Part shown: in pieces, positions 27,098 through 34,527 of the stretch
How positions within the stretch are numbered: position 1 is the stretch's first letter
How the letters are laid out: every line of letters starts with the position of its first letter
Source of the DNA: Porphyromonadaceae bacterium UBA7203
GTDB lineage: Bacteria > Bacteroidota > Bacteroidia > Bacteroidales > Muribaculaceae
DNA: 60,033 nucleotides
Direction of reading: 5' to 3'
NCBI GenBank assembly: GCA_002490725.1
Contig: DKUN01000018.1
Coordinates: 1 to 60,033, forward strand
Position numbers and translations under genes: made by a program
The notes under the pieces: generated by a model
The model's database searches: none
What the model saw: the letters and a program-made list of their open reading frames with translations, nothing else
What the model was told of the DNA's origin: nothing

Positions 27098-28054
27098 TTA
27101 CTGGCAGATGTCATAGAGGCGACCTGCGCCGAGTCCTTTGGTGGTGTTCTCGCTCTTGAGGTTGCAGGTCGAGCGCAGATAGCGCTTGAGCTGGTCAACA
27201 AACTCCTTGGCCTGCATGGTGCGGCCGTTGGCGTCGCGGAAGGGGATGCGCACCTGCTCGAAGTTGATGCGGTTGCGGGTCGAGCTGCGGGTCGAGTAAA
27301 CGTTGTTTACCGTGTTGTCGTTCATCCAGTCGGAAATTATGGTCGATAGTTCTTTGCCGTCGAATTCCGAGTTGAAGTTGATGCCGGAGCCGTTGTCACC
27401 GATGCGGCAGGCTACTGTGATTTCGCGTCCGTTTTCCTGAAGGTCGTCGAAATGCTCCTGCAGGCGGCCCACGAACTCCGACATATACTGCGTGGCGGCG
27501 TTCTTGATGGCGGCGGCCACGGGGATGGTGGTTTTCAGAGTCGGGGTTTCGGCGGTCACGGCGGCGATGCTCTTGCCCGAGTAGGAGTCGAGGGCCTCAA
27601 GACGGTAGGAGCAGGTGTAGTTGAAGCCGACTTTATTGACGTTCCAGCCCACCTTGATGAGAATGTCGGGGCGGAGCTTGTTGAGCAGCAGCTCATAGTC
27701 GGTGGCCGCCATTTCGCCGCCTGACTGCGAGTCTCCGCTGTAGGCATCCTCTTCCCCCTCTTCTTCGTCGTCGATTTCAGAGCTTGCGCTATGGTCCTTG
27801 GTGGGCAGGCCGTTGTCTTTCATCAGGGCGTTGAGCTGGGTTTTGAGGTTGGCGAGGTCGGAGTTGAGGAATGCCTCGTCGTATTTTTCGGTTATGCGCA
27901 CTTTGCCGTTGCGCTCGGAGCGGTCAACATAGCCGTTTTCGTTACACCACGTCTTGTCGGGAAGAATCATTACGGTCGGGGGTGCGCCGGCCTGTGACGA
28001 AAGCGCGCAAACTGCGCCGCAAACTGCGCTAAGCAGATACTTGAGAGGTTTCAT
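27098..28054 (-). CDS. exported DUF6175-like protein
   Basis: This 318-residue protein has a signal peptide (MKPLKYLLSAVCGAVCALSSQA) and opens with PPTVMILPDKTWCNENGYVD, which I associate with the Bacteroidales family DUF6175. That match is from memory and unverified. An acidic loop (EIDDEEEGEEDAYSGD) interrupts the N-terminal domain. A strand-rich part follows (DILIKVGWNVNKVGFNYTCSYRLEALD, in pieces) and then a helix with AAIKNAATQYMSEFVGRLQEHFDDL. The layout (conserved strand, small-molecule-independent alpha/beta domain, long amphipathic helix) is similar to CsgG-type periplasmic domains. It sits 13 bases upstream of the 316-residue gene in the module. Confidence 0.65.
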   Translation of the reverse strand: MKPLKYLLSAVCGAVCALSSQAGAPPTVMILPDKTWCNENGYVDRSERNGKVRITEKYDEAFLNSDLANLKTQLNALMKDNGLPTKDHSASSEIDDEEEGEEDAYSGDSQSGGEMAATDYELLLNKLRPDILIKVGWNVNKVGFNYTCSYRLEALDSYSGKSIAAVTAETPTLKTTIPVAAAIKNAATQYMSEFVGRLQEHFDDLQENGREITVACRIGDNGSGINFNSEFDGKELSTIISDWMNDNTVNNVYSTRSSTRNRINFEQVRIPFRDANGRTMQAKEFVDQLKRYLRSTCNLKSENTTKGLGAGRLYDICQ

Positions 28055-28153
28055 TGTAAATTGAATGAGTAGTAGTGGAAGTGTGTTGGTTTATTCGTTG
28101 CGTGTGTCGGTTGCAGTAGCGGAGAGGGTGAGGCGACGGGAGGAAAGATGCGG

Positions 28154-28648
28154 TTATTGTGCCGTCAGGCCGTCGGCGCGGAGCTGGGCGAGCAGGGCCG
28201 AGCGGTCAATGTCGAGAGTGACTCCATAGTTGGTGCGGCCGTTGCTCTTGGATTCTATGCGCGACTTGTCGGTCGACGACGCTTCCTTGACGAACTTGGA
28301 GTATTCGCCTCCGCGGGCAAAAAAGCGGTCGAAATATTCGGCATAGCGCTCGCGGGCGTTGACTTCGGTAATCAGCGCCTTGCCGCTATAACCTTTGGCA
28401 CCTTTGATGCCATTGAAAATGAGGTCGCTCAGCGCCTGGCGCTTGGCCTCCTCGATGGCGGCTGCGCGGTTGGGGCCGCTGCCCCAGGCCTTTACGGTCA
28501 GCATGCCCGAGGGCGAGGTGTTGACAATGGTGGTGGCGAAGTGATAGTTCGAATATGAGTCGGCTACCTTCTGGTTGCTGCGGCAGGCGCCCGCCGAAAG
28601 CATGGCGGCAGCAATGGCTGCCACTGCGGCGATGTTTTTGATTTTCAT
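28154..28648 (-). CDS. LPP20-like lipoprotein, paralogue of the next gene
   Basis: This 164-residue protein has a lipoprotein-type signal ending in SAGAC (Cys about 22). The body has the feature of LPP20/FlgP-like domains: a short strand (TVKAWGSGPNRAAAIEEA) followed by a helix with EAKRQALSDLIFNGI. Its C-terminal half, YFDRFFARGGEYSKFV through LLAQLRADGL, lines up with the 168-residue neighbour (FFEPFFRNGDCNKYV through LKKDLKAQGL). The two genes therefore arose by duplication. It is separated from the DUF6175-like gene by about 100 bases with no gene. The likely location is the outer-membrane inner face; the role is unknown. Confidence 0.7.
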   Translation of the reverse strand: MKIKNIAAVAAIAAAMLSAGACRSNQKVADSYSNYHFATTIVNTSPSGMLTVKAWGSGPNRAAAIEEAKRQALSDLIFNGIKGAKGYSGKALITEVNARERYAEYFDRFFARGGEYSKFVKEASSTDKSRIESKSNGRTNYGVTLDIDRSALLAQLRADGLTAQ

Positions 28649-28671
28649 TGCGGTTGAGGTGTTGGAGTGGG

Positions 28672-29178
28672 TTACCAGCCTGAGCCGAGGTCTTTGACCA
28701 AGCCTTGTGCCTTGAGGTCTTTTTTCAGTTGCGCGGTGTTGACGCGCACTTCGGCCGAGGTTTTATACTGCTTGCCGGTCTTGACTACACGGCGCGAGTC
28801 GCCGACTACCTGCACGTATTTGTTGCAGTCGCCGTTGCGGAAAAACGGCTCGAAAAAGTCAATGTGCTGAGCCTCGGCAGTGGGCGACTGCATGATGGCT
28901 TTGTGGCTTGAGGTGCTTCCGAAGCCGGAGTTGGCAATGTCGTCGATGTCGCGAAACAGCACGGCGTGGACGGCGCAGGTGCCGAGCTGTTCGTCGGTGA
29001 CGTCTTTCTTCTTCGAGATAATGTAGACACGCACGAGCCTGGAGTTTCCGGAGGTTGTGCCGGCGCCTTCAACCTGATATTCAGGCACAATCCGCTCGTC
29101 ATTTTTCTTGGCGAGAGCCGCTGAGGGCAACATCATTGCGATAGCCAGAGTTACTGACGCAAAAAGGTTAATTTTCAT
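28672..29178 (-). CDS. exported protein, paralogue of the LPP20-like lipoprotein
   Basis: This 168-residue protein is the first gene of the module. It has a cleavable signal (MKINLFASVTLAIAMMLPSAALA) rather than a lipobox, then a domain like that of the downstream lipoprotein: LGTCAVHAVLFRDIDDIANSGF, FFEPFFRNGDCNKYVQVVGD and VRVNTAQLKKDLKAQGL. So one copy is membrane-anchored and the other soluble. Two or three cysteines (GTCAV, NGDCNK) could form a disulfide. A TACCTTTG promoter box lies 36-43 bases upstream. It is divergent from rfbA. Function is unknown. Confidence 0.7.
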   Translation of the reverse strand: MKINLFASVTLAIAMMLPSAALAKKNDERIVPEYQVEGAGTTSGNSRLVRVYIISKKKDVTDEQLGTCAVHAVLFRDIDDIANSGFGSTSSHKAIMQSPTAEAQHIDFFEPFFRNGDCNKYVQVVGDSRRVVKTGKQYKTSAEVRVNTAQLKKDLKAQGLVKDLGSGW

Positions 29179-29213
29179 TGTAATCGATGTGTGAAATTAG
29201 TGTATAACATGCG

Positions 29214-29250
29214 CAAAGGTAAACAAAAGTTAACAATTTACCCCCCCCAA
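29214..29250 (-). promoter_or_regulatory. promoter region of the six-gene module with a G8 tract
   Basis: TACCTTTG on the minus strand (29221-29214) fits the -7 box. The nearest upstream TTG (29250-29248) abuts a run of eight G (29248-29241), 26 bases away, longer than the usual spacing. The length of the G run would set that spacing. Confidence 0.5.
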
Positions 29251-29338
29251 TAGTTAAAAATAGTTAAGCTATTGACTGTCAATATATAATTCTAATTGGC
29301 GCTTTTTAGGCGCCGGGAGTCGTAAAAGGGTCCGGCGA

Positions 29339-29369
29339 TTGCATTTTACGATTAGTTTTGTTAAATTTG
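29339..29369 (+). promoter_or_regulatory. rfbA promoter, box six bases from the start codon
   Basis: TTG (29339-29341), 20 bases, then TAAATTTG (29362-29369). The start codon is at 29375, so transcription should begin at or within a few bases of the ATG, giving a leaderless or nearly leaderless message. Confidence 0.6.
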
Positions 29370-29374
29370 CGGGC

Positions 29375-30280
29375 ATGAAAGGAATTGTACTCGCGGGAGG
29401 CACCGGCACACGCCTCTATCCGATCACCAAAGGCGTCAGCAAGCAGTTGCTGCCCATCTACGACAAGCCGATGGTTTACTATCCGATTTCGGCTCTGATG
29501 CTCGCGGGAATCCGCGACATTCTGATTATATCGACGCCCGATGACTTGCCGGGTTTTCGCCGCCTGCTCGGCGACGGCTCTGATTTCGGTCTGAGGCTTG
29601 AGTATGCCGAGCAGCCCTCGCCCGACGGCCTGGCTCAGGCATTCATTATCGGCCGTGAGTTTATCGGCAGCGATTCGGTTTGTCTGGTGCTGGGCGACAA
29701 CGTGTTTCATGGCGCGGGATTTTCGGGGCTGCTTAAGCAGGCTGTCAACACAACCGAACTCGAGGGCAAGGCAACAGTGTTCGGCTATCGGGTAAACGAT
29801 CCGGAGCGCTATGGAGTTGCGGAGTTCGACGCCGAGGGCAATTGCATTTCAATCGAGGAGAAGCCGGCCCGCCCCAAGAGTGACTATGCGGTGGTGGGTC
29901 TTTACTTCTATCCTAACAGTGTGGTCGACATTGCGGCCGAAATCAAGCCGTCGGCCCGCGGCGAACTCGAAATCACCGCGGTCAACAAGCGCTATCTGGC
30001 CGACGGGCTGCTTAAGGTGCAGACCCTGCCGCGCGGATTCGCATGGCTCGACACCGGCACCCATGACTCGCTGGCCGACGCCTCGATATATGTTGAGGTG
30101 CTCGAGAAGCGCCAGGGGCTGAAAATTGCCTGTCTGGAGGGCATAGCCTATCGTCGCGGATGGATTTCGCGCGACAGGATGGTTGAAATGGGCCGCATGA
30201 TGAGTGCCAATCAGTATGGGCAGTATCTGCTCAAAGTGGTCAGCGAGCTTGACCGTAGCGGCCAATCTAATCTTGACTGA
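29375..30280 (+). CDS. rfbA: glucose-1-phosphate thymidylyltransferase
   Basis: This 301-residue enzyme joins dTTP and glucose 1-phosphate to make dTDP-glucose, the first step of dTDP-rhamnose synthesis. The start is placed at MKGIVLAGGTGTRLYPITKG because this is the family's N-terminus. A 12-residue upstream extension has no counterpart. The nucleotidyl-transferase motifs GGTGTRLYP, KQLLPIYDKPMVYYP, VLGDNVFHG and the sugar-site EIEKP-equivalent SIEEKPARPKSDYAV are all present, as is AWLDTGTHDSL. It heads an operon with rfbC and rfbB. The absent fourth gene (rfbD) must be elsewhere, unless the keto sugar feeds another pathway. Confidence 0.97.
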   Translation: MKGIVLAGGTGTRLYPITKGVSKQLLPIYDKPMVYYPISALMLAGIRDILIISTPDDLPGFRRLLGDGSDFGLRLEYAEQPSPDGLAQAFIIGREFIGSDSVCLVLGDNVFHGAGFSGLLKQAVNTTELEGKATVFGYRVNDPERYGVAEFDAEGNCISIEEKPARPKSDYAVVGLYFYPNSVVDIAAEIKPSARGELEITAVNKRYLADGLLKVQTLPRGFAWLDTGTHDSLADASIYVEVLEKRQGLKIACLEGIAYRRGWISRDRMVEMGRMMSANQYGQYLLKVVSELDRSGQSNLD

Positions 30281-30293
30281 TAACCGTCGCGGC

Positions 30294-30851
30294 ATGGAAG
30301 TTATTAAAACAGAAATCGACGGGCCGCTGATTTTCAGCCCCAAGGTGTTTGGCGACTCGCGCGGCTATTTTTTTGAAAGCTACAGCAGGCGTGAGCTCGA
30401 AGCAGCCGTTGGCCACCAGATTGACTGGGTGCAGGAAAACGAGAGCATGTCGGTGCGCGGCGTCATGCGCGGACTGCATTTCCAGCGCCCGCCATTTGCC
30501 CAGGCCAAACTGGTTCGCTGCGTCAGGGGTGCCGTTGTCGACGTTGCGGTCGATTTGCGCGCCGGCTCGCCGACTTATGGTCGCCACATAGCCGTTGAAC
30601 TCACCGAAAGCAACCGTCGAGCCGTCTACATTCCGCGTGGTTTCGCCCATGGGTTTGCGGTTGTGAGCGACGAGGCGGTTTTTCAATATAAATGCGATAA
30701 TTACTATGCGCCGGAGTCAGAGGGCGGAATTTCGCTTGGCGATGACTCGCTTGGCATTGCCTGGCCCTTCAGTCCGGCCGAGGCCATTCTTTCCGAAAAG
30801 GATCTGCACCACCCTCTGCTGCGCGAATTTACAACCCCCTTCAGCCTATGA
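30294..30851 (+). CDS. rfbC: dTDP-4-dehydrorhamnose 3,5-epimerase
   Basis: This 185-residue cupin enzyme epimerises C3 and C5 of dTDP-4-keto-6-deoxyglucose. The start at MEVIKTEIDGPLIFSPKVF is chosen because it is the family N-terminus and lies 13 bases after the rfbA stop; a longer frame would overlap rfbA. Key motifs are DSRGYFFESY, the catalytic His in RGLHFQRPPFAQAKLVR, and the Tyr in the FQYKCDNYY segment followed by PESEGGI. The last four bases (ATGA) overlap the start of rfbB, so the two are coupled. Confidence 0.97.
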   Translation: MEVIKTEIDGPLIFSPKVFGDSRGYFFESYSRRELEAAVGHQIDWVQENESMSVRGVMRGLHFQRPPFAQAKLVRCVRGAVVDVAVDLRAGSPTYGRHIAVELTESNRRAVYIPRGFAHGFAVVSDEAVFQYKCDNYYAPESEGGISLGDDSLGIAWPFSPAEAILSEKDLHHPLLREFTTPFSL

Positions 30852-31978
30852 ATATTCTCGTAACGGGCGGCGCCGGATTCATCGGAAGCCACGTCGTCAG
30901 GCTCCTTGTCAATAAGTATCCCGACAATCTGATAGTCAATCTCGACCTGCTGACCTATGCAGGCAATCTGAAGAACCTGGCCGATATAGAAGGGAAGCCC
31001 AACTATCGCTTCGTCAAGGCCGATATTGCCGATGCCGACGCCGTTGGCCGCATAGTGCGCGAGTTTGAAATCGATGGAATAATTCATCTGGCGGCCGAGA
31101 GCCATGTTGACCGTTCAATCAAAGACCCGCTGACGTTTGCCCGCACCAACGTGCTCGGCACGCTGAATCTGCTTCAGGCGGCCCGTTCATGGTGGGAGTC
31201 ACGCCCCGAGGGTTATGAGAGCAAGCTGTTTTACCACATATCGACCGACGAGGTCTATGGCGCGCTTGAGATGACCGACCCCGACGGGGTTGAGGCGCCG
31301 TTTTCGACGCGTGCGTCGTCGGGAAAGGCCCACATGGCGTTTGGCCGCGAGTTTTTTACCGAGGAGACCAGATATGACCCCCATTCGCCATATTCGGCGT
31401 CGAAGGCTTCGAGCGACCATTTCGTCCGCTCGTATCACGACACTTACGGCATGCCGGTCATCATTACCAACTGCTCCAACAACTACGGCCCTTATCAGTT
31501 TCCTGAAAAGCTGATTCCGCTGTTTGTCAATAATATCCGCCACGGCAAGCCGCTTCCGGTCTATGGCCGCGGCGAGAACGTCAGAGACTGGCTCTATGTT
31601 GAAGACCATGCCCGCGCCATTGACCTGATTTTTCATCGTGGCAAGCCGGGCTCGACATATAATATAGGCGGTTTCAACGAGTGGAAAAACATTGACCTGG
31701 TGCGTGCGCTTGTCAGGGTTACCGACCGTCTGCTCGGCAATCCCGAGGGCCATAGCGACGGGTTGATTACTTTCGTTACTGACCGCCCGGGCCATGACTG
31801 CCGCTATGCCATCGATTCGCGCAAGCTTCAGCGCGAGCTTGGCTGGGAGCCGTCGCTTCAGTTTGAAGAGGGGCTGGAAAAGACGGTCAGATGGTATCTT
31901 GACAACGGCGAGTGGTTAGACTCCGTAACGTCGGGCGACTATCTGAAATATTACGACGAGATGTATTCCGGCCGCTGA
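30848..31978 (+). CDS. rfbB: dTDP-glucose 4,6-dehydratase
   Basis: This 376-residue extended short-chain dehydrogenase converts dTDP-glucose to dTDP-4-keto-6-deoxyglucose. It has the NAD-binding glycine motif GGAGFIGSHVVRLL, a DLLTYAGNLKNL segment, the substrate motif HLAAESHVDRSI, the active-site STDEVYGAL and the YSASKASSDHFVRSY (Tyr-x-x-x-Lys) pair. The C-terminal part binds the nucleotide sugar (PVYGRGENVRDWLYVEDHA). Length and layout match the family. Its 3' end overlaps the 3' end of the convergent folK-like gene by 28 bases. Confidence 0.97.
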   Translation: MNILVTGGAGFIGSHVVRLLVNKYPDNLIVNLDLLTYAGNLKNLADIEGKPNYRFVKADIADADAVGRIVREFEIDGIIHLAAESHVDRSIKDPLTFARTNVLGTLNLLQAARSWWESRPEGYESKLFYHISTDEVYGALEMTDPDGVEAPFSTRASSGKAHMAFGREFFTEETRYDPHSPYSASKASSDHFVRSYHDTYGMPVIITNCSNNYGPYQFPEKLIPLFVNNIRHGKPLPVYGRGENVRDWLYVEDHARAIDLIFHRGKPGSTYNIGGFNEWKNIDLVRALVRVTDRLLGNPEGHSDGLITFVTDRPGHDCRYAIDSRKLQRELGWEPSLQFEEGLEKTVRWYLDNGEWLDSVTSGDYLKYYDEMYSGR

Positions 31979-32355
31979 GCGCCGGCCGGTTCCAGACGCG
32001 AGAATCCTTCGGTGAAATAGGCTCTGGTGAATTCCCCGGGTCGGATAATCGTGTTGTCGGCGGCTATAACGTCGACATCCATTTCGACGCACCCTGTCAG
32101 TTTGCTTTGAGGTGTGCGTCCGCATTGGCGCTCGAACTCCTTGGCCAGGGCCGCAACCTCGCCGGCCGTGAGCCGCGAGGTGCCGCGCGCAACCATGTTG
32201 AGATAGTCGGCCGAACGGCCGTTGTGAGCGCGTGTGCGGTAGATTCCGGAGCTGTCGACGTCGTCAAAGTGATTGCGCAGCCAGTTTTCGGCGCGGGCCA
32301 TCATCTCTGCGGCGCAGTGACAGTTGGAACCGATGCTGAGCAGGTAACGGCCCAT
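31951..32355 (-). CDS. folK: FolK-like protein (HPPK fold), degenerate
   Basis: This 134-residue protein resembles 6-hydroxymethyl-7,8-dihydropterin pyrophosphokinase of folate synthesis. Matching parts are LLSIGSN at the N-terminus, SSGIYRTRAHNG, the YLNMVARG motif, FERQCGR and MDVDVIAADN in place of the family's PRxxDxDI segment. It is shorter than the usual 155-165 residues. The ATP-binding loop with Arg-Trp and the C-terminal HPR-type motif are not recognisable. It follows tex by six bases on the minus strand. It may be a reduced HPPK, a paralogue with another role, or inactive; another folK elsewhere would decide. Confidence 0.65.
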   Translation of the reverse strand: MGRYLLSIGSNCHCAAEMMARAENWLRNHFDDVDSSGIYRTRAHNGRSADYLNMVARGTSRLTAGEVAALAKEFERQCGRTPQSKLTGCVEMDVDVIAADNTIIRPGEFTRAYFTEGFSRLEPAGAQRPEYISS

Positions 32356-32361
32356 CGGGAG

Positions 32362-34506
32362 TTAAAAGTTGGCGTTTGACATGCCTTTTAGCGTCAGGGC
32401 TATGCGTCCGCGGTCAGGGTCAACTTCGAGAACGCGCGCCTTGATTGACTGGCCGATTGCAACAACCTCGTGGGGCGAGTTGATGAAGCGTTCGCTCATC
32501 TGCGACACGTGGAGCAGTCCGTTTTCCTTGATTCCGAGGTCTACGAAGGCGCCGAACGAGGTGATGTTGTTGACCTTGCCGGCCAGTTCCATGCCCGGTC
32601 GAATGTCGCGGATCGAGGTGATTGAGTCGTCGAACTCTGTGTTGTGGACCTCGTCGGTCGCCGAGCGCCTGGGCTTGCTGAGTTCTTCGATAATGAGGTT
32701 GACCGTAGGCACACCGACTTCCTTGTCAATATAGTTGGCGATTTCGATGTTTGAGGCCAGGGCCGGATTGTTGACCAGAGCCGAGGTGGTGGTCCGCAGG
32801 TCGCGGGCCATCTGTTCGACCAGGGCGTAGCGCTCGGGGTGGATTGCCGTGTTGTCGAGCGGCTGGCGGGCGTCGGGAATGCGCAGGAAGCCGGCACACT
32901 GCTGGAATGCCTTTTCGCCCATGCGGGGCACGTTCATGAGTTCGGTGCGCGACTTGAATGGGCCGTTTTCCTTGCGGTAGTCGACTATGTAGCGGGCCAG
33001 GGCGGAGCCGATGCCGCTGACGTAGCTCAGCAGCGAACTTGAGGCCGTGTTGACGTTGACGCCGACCTGGTTCACGCAGCTGCAGACGGTGAAGTCGAGC
33101 GCTTCCTTCAGACGCGTCTGGTCAACGTCGTGCTGATACTGGCCCACGCCGATGCTTTTTGGGTCGATTTTGACCAGTTCTGCCAGGGGGTCGAGCAGGC
33201 GTCGGCCTATGCTGATGGCGCCTCGCACGGTGATGTCCTTGTCGGGGAATTCCTCGCGGGCAATGTCAGAGGCGGAGTAGACCGACGCACCATCCTCGTT
33301 GACCACGGCAATCTGCACCTTGCGGGGAAAGCGCAGGTCGGAGAGGAAGCGGTGGGTTTCGCGGCCTGCGGTGCCGGAGCCTACTGCGATGACGTCGATT
33401 TTGAAGTCGCCGACCATGCTGCACACAATATAGGTGGCGCCGTGGGGGTCGGAAAGGTACATTATTTCGTCGGCAAGAAGTTTGCCCTGCTCGTCGAGAC
33501 ACACAATCTTGCATCCGCTCTTGAAGCCGGGGTCGATGCCCATTACGCGCTTGCCGAACATCGGCGGAGCCATGAGCAGCTGGCGCAGGTTGTCGGAAAA
33601 GTTATCGATTGCCGCGCTGTCGGCTTTCTCTTTGGCTGCGGCTGCGGTTTCGTTTTCGATCGACGGGCGGAGCAGGCGGCGGTAGGCGTCGCGCACGGCT
33701 GCCGAAATGAGCCTGGCGCATTCGTCGGTGGCTCCGGGCTTGATGAAGAAGCGGCCGAGGCGCTCAATCATCTCGTCGTCGTTGATGGTGATCGAAACCT
33801 TCAGCGCGCCGGCTTCTTCGCCTCTGCGGGCTGCCAGGTAGCGGTGAGAGGGCACAAGTCGCAGCGGCTGGTCATAGTCATAGAGCGAGGCGTAGATTTC
33901 GTTGGGGTCGTCGGCTCCTTTTGCCTTGACCGACGTGAACCGGGCCGACCTCTGATATTTTGAGCGCACGAGGTTGCGCGCTTTTTCGTTTTCGCTCATC
34001 CACTCGGCAATGATGTCGAGGGCGCCGGCAATGGCGTCGTCGGCTGTTTCGACTTCGCCTTTGGCATATTTGCGTGCCGTGGATTCGAGTTCGGTGGCCG
34101 TCTGTGCGGAGATTATCTTGGCCAGAGGTTCAAGGCCGCGCTCGCGTGCGATTTCGGCTCTGGTGCGTCGTTTGGGCTTGAAGGGCAGGTAGATGTCTTC
34201 AAGCGCCGAAGGGTCAAGCGTGTGTTCGATGCGGTCGGCGAGTTCGGCGGTGAGCGCTCCGGCGCTCTTGATTTGTTCAACAACGAACTCTCGACGTTTT
34301 AGAAACTCGCGCAGCGCCGATAGACGCCGGCTTATGAGATAGACCATCTTTTCGTCAAGTTCGCCGGTAGCTTCTTTGCGATAGCGGGCAATGAAGGGCA
34401 CTGTAGCGCCATCGTCAAGCAGCTTTATGGTTGCATTGACCGATTTGCGGGGAAGGTTGAGGTCGTTGCCGATAATCGAAGGCAGGTCAGTTGTGGGGAT
34501 TCTCAC
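32362..34506 (-). CDS. tex: Tex-family RNA-binding protein
   Basis: This 714-residue protein is a Tex (YhgF) homologue, a conserved nucleic-acid-binding factor linked to transcription and RNA handling. The N-terminal helical region carries the TVPFIARYRKEATGELD motif. A YqgF/RNase-H-like domain follows (VMGIDPGFKSGCKIVCLDEQG), then helix-hairpin-helix motifs (SSSLLSYVSGIGSALARYIV and RMGEKAFQQCAGFLRI), and a C-terminal S1 domain with GAFVDLGIKENGLLHVSQMS. All modules are in the standard order and length. It lies between the metallophosphoesterase and the FolK-like gene on the same strand, with gaps of 21 and 6 bases. Confidence 0.95.
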   Translation of the reverse strand: MRIPTTDLPSIIGNDLNLPRKSVNATIKLLDDGATVPFIARYRKEATGELDEKMVYLISRRLSALREFLKRREFVVEQIKSAGALTAELADRIEHTLDPSALEDIYLPFKPKRRTRAEIARERGLEPLAKIISAQTATELESTARKYAKGEVETADDAIAGALDIIAEWMSENEKARNLVRSKYQRSARFTSVKAKGADDPNEIYASLYDYDQPLRLVPSHRYLAARRGEEAGALKVSITINDDEMIERLGRFFIKPGATDECARLISAAVRDAYRRLLRPSIENETAAAAKEKADSAAIDNFSDNLRQLLMAPPMFGKRVMGIDPGFKSGCKIVCLDEQGKLLADEIMYLSDPHGATYIVCSMVGDFKIDVIAVGSGTAGRETHRFLSDLRFPRKVQIAVVNEDGASVYSASDIAREEFPDKDITVRGAISIGRRLLDPLAELVKIDPKSIGVGQYQHDVDQTRLKEALDFTVCSCVNQVGVNVNTASSSLLSYVSGIGSALARYIVDYRKENGPFKSRTELMNVPRMGEKAFQQCAGFLRIPDARQPLDNTAIHPERYALVEQMARDLRTTTSALVNNPALASNIEIANYIDKEVGVPTVNLIIEELSKPRRSATDEVHNTEFDDSITSIRDIRPGMELAGKVNNITSFGAFVDLGIKENGLLHVSQMSERFINSPHEVVAIGQSIKARVLEVDPDRGRIALTLKGMSNANF

Positions 34507-34527
34507 GAGTCTGGAGTGCGGTGAAGG

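Noticed and set aside
27085..27201. Longer start for the 316-residue exported protein
   Set aside because: The extension would precede and hide a clear signal peptide and overlap the upstream coding sequence.
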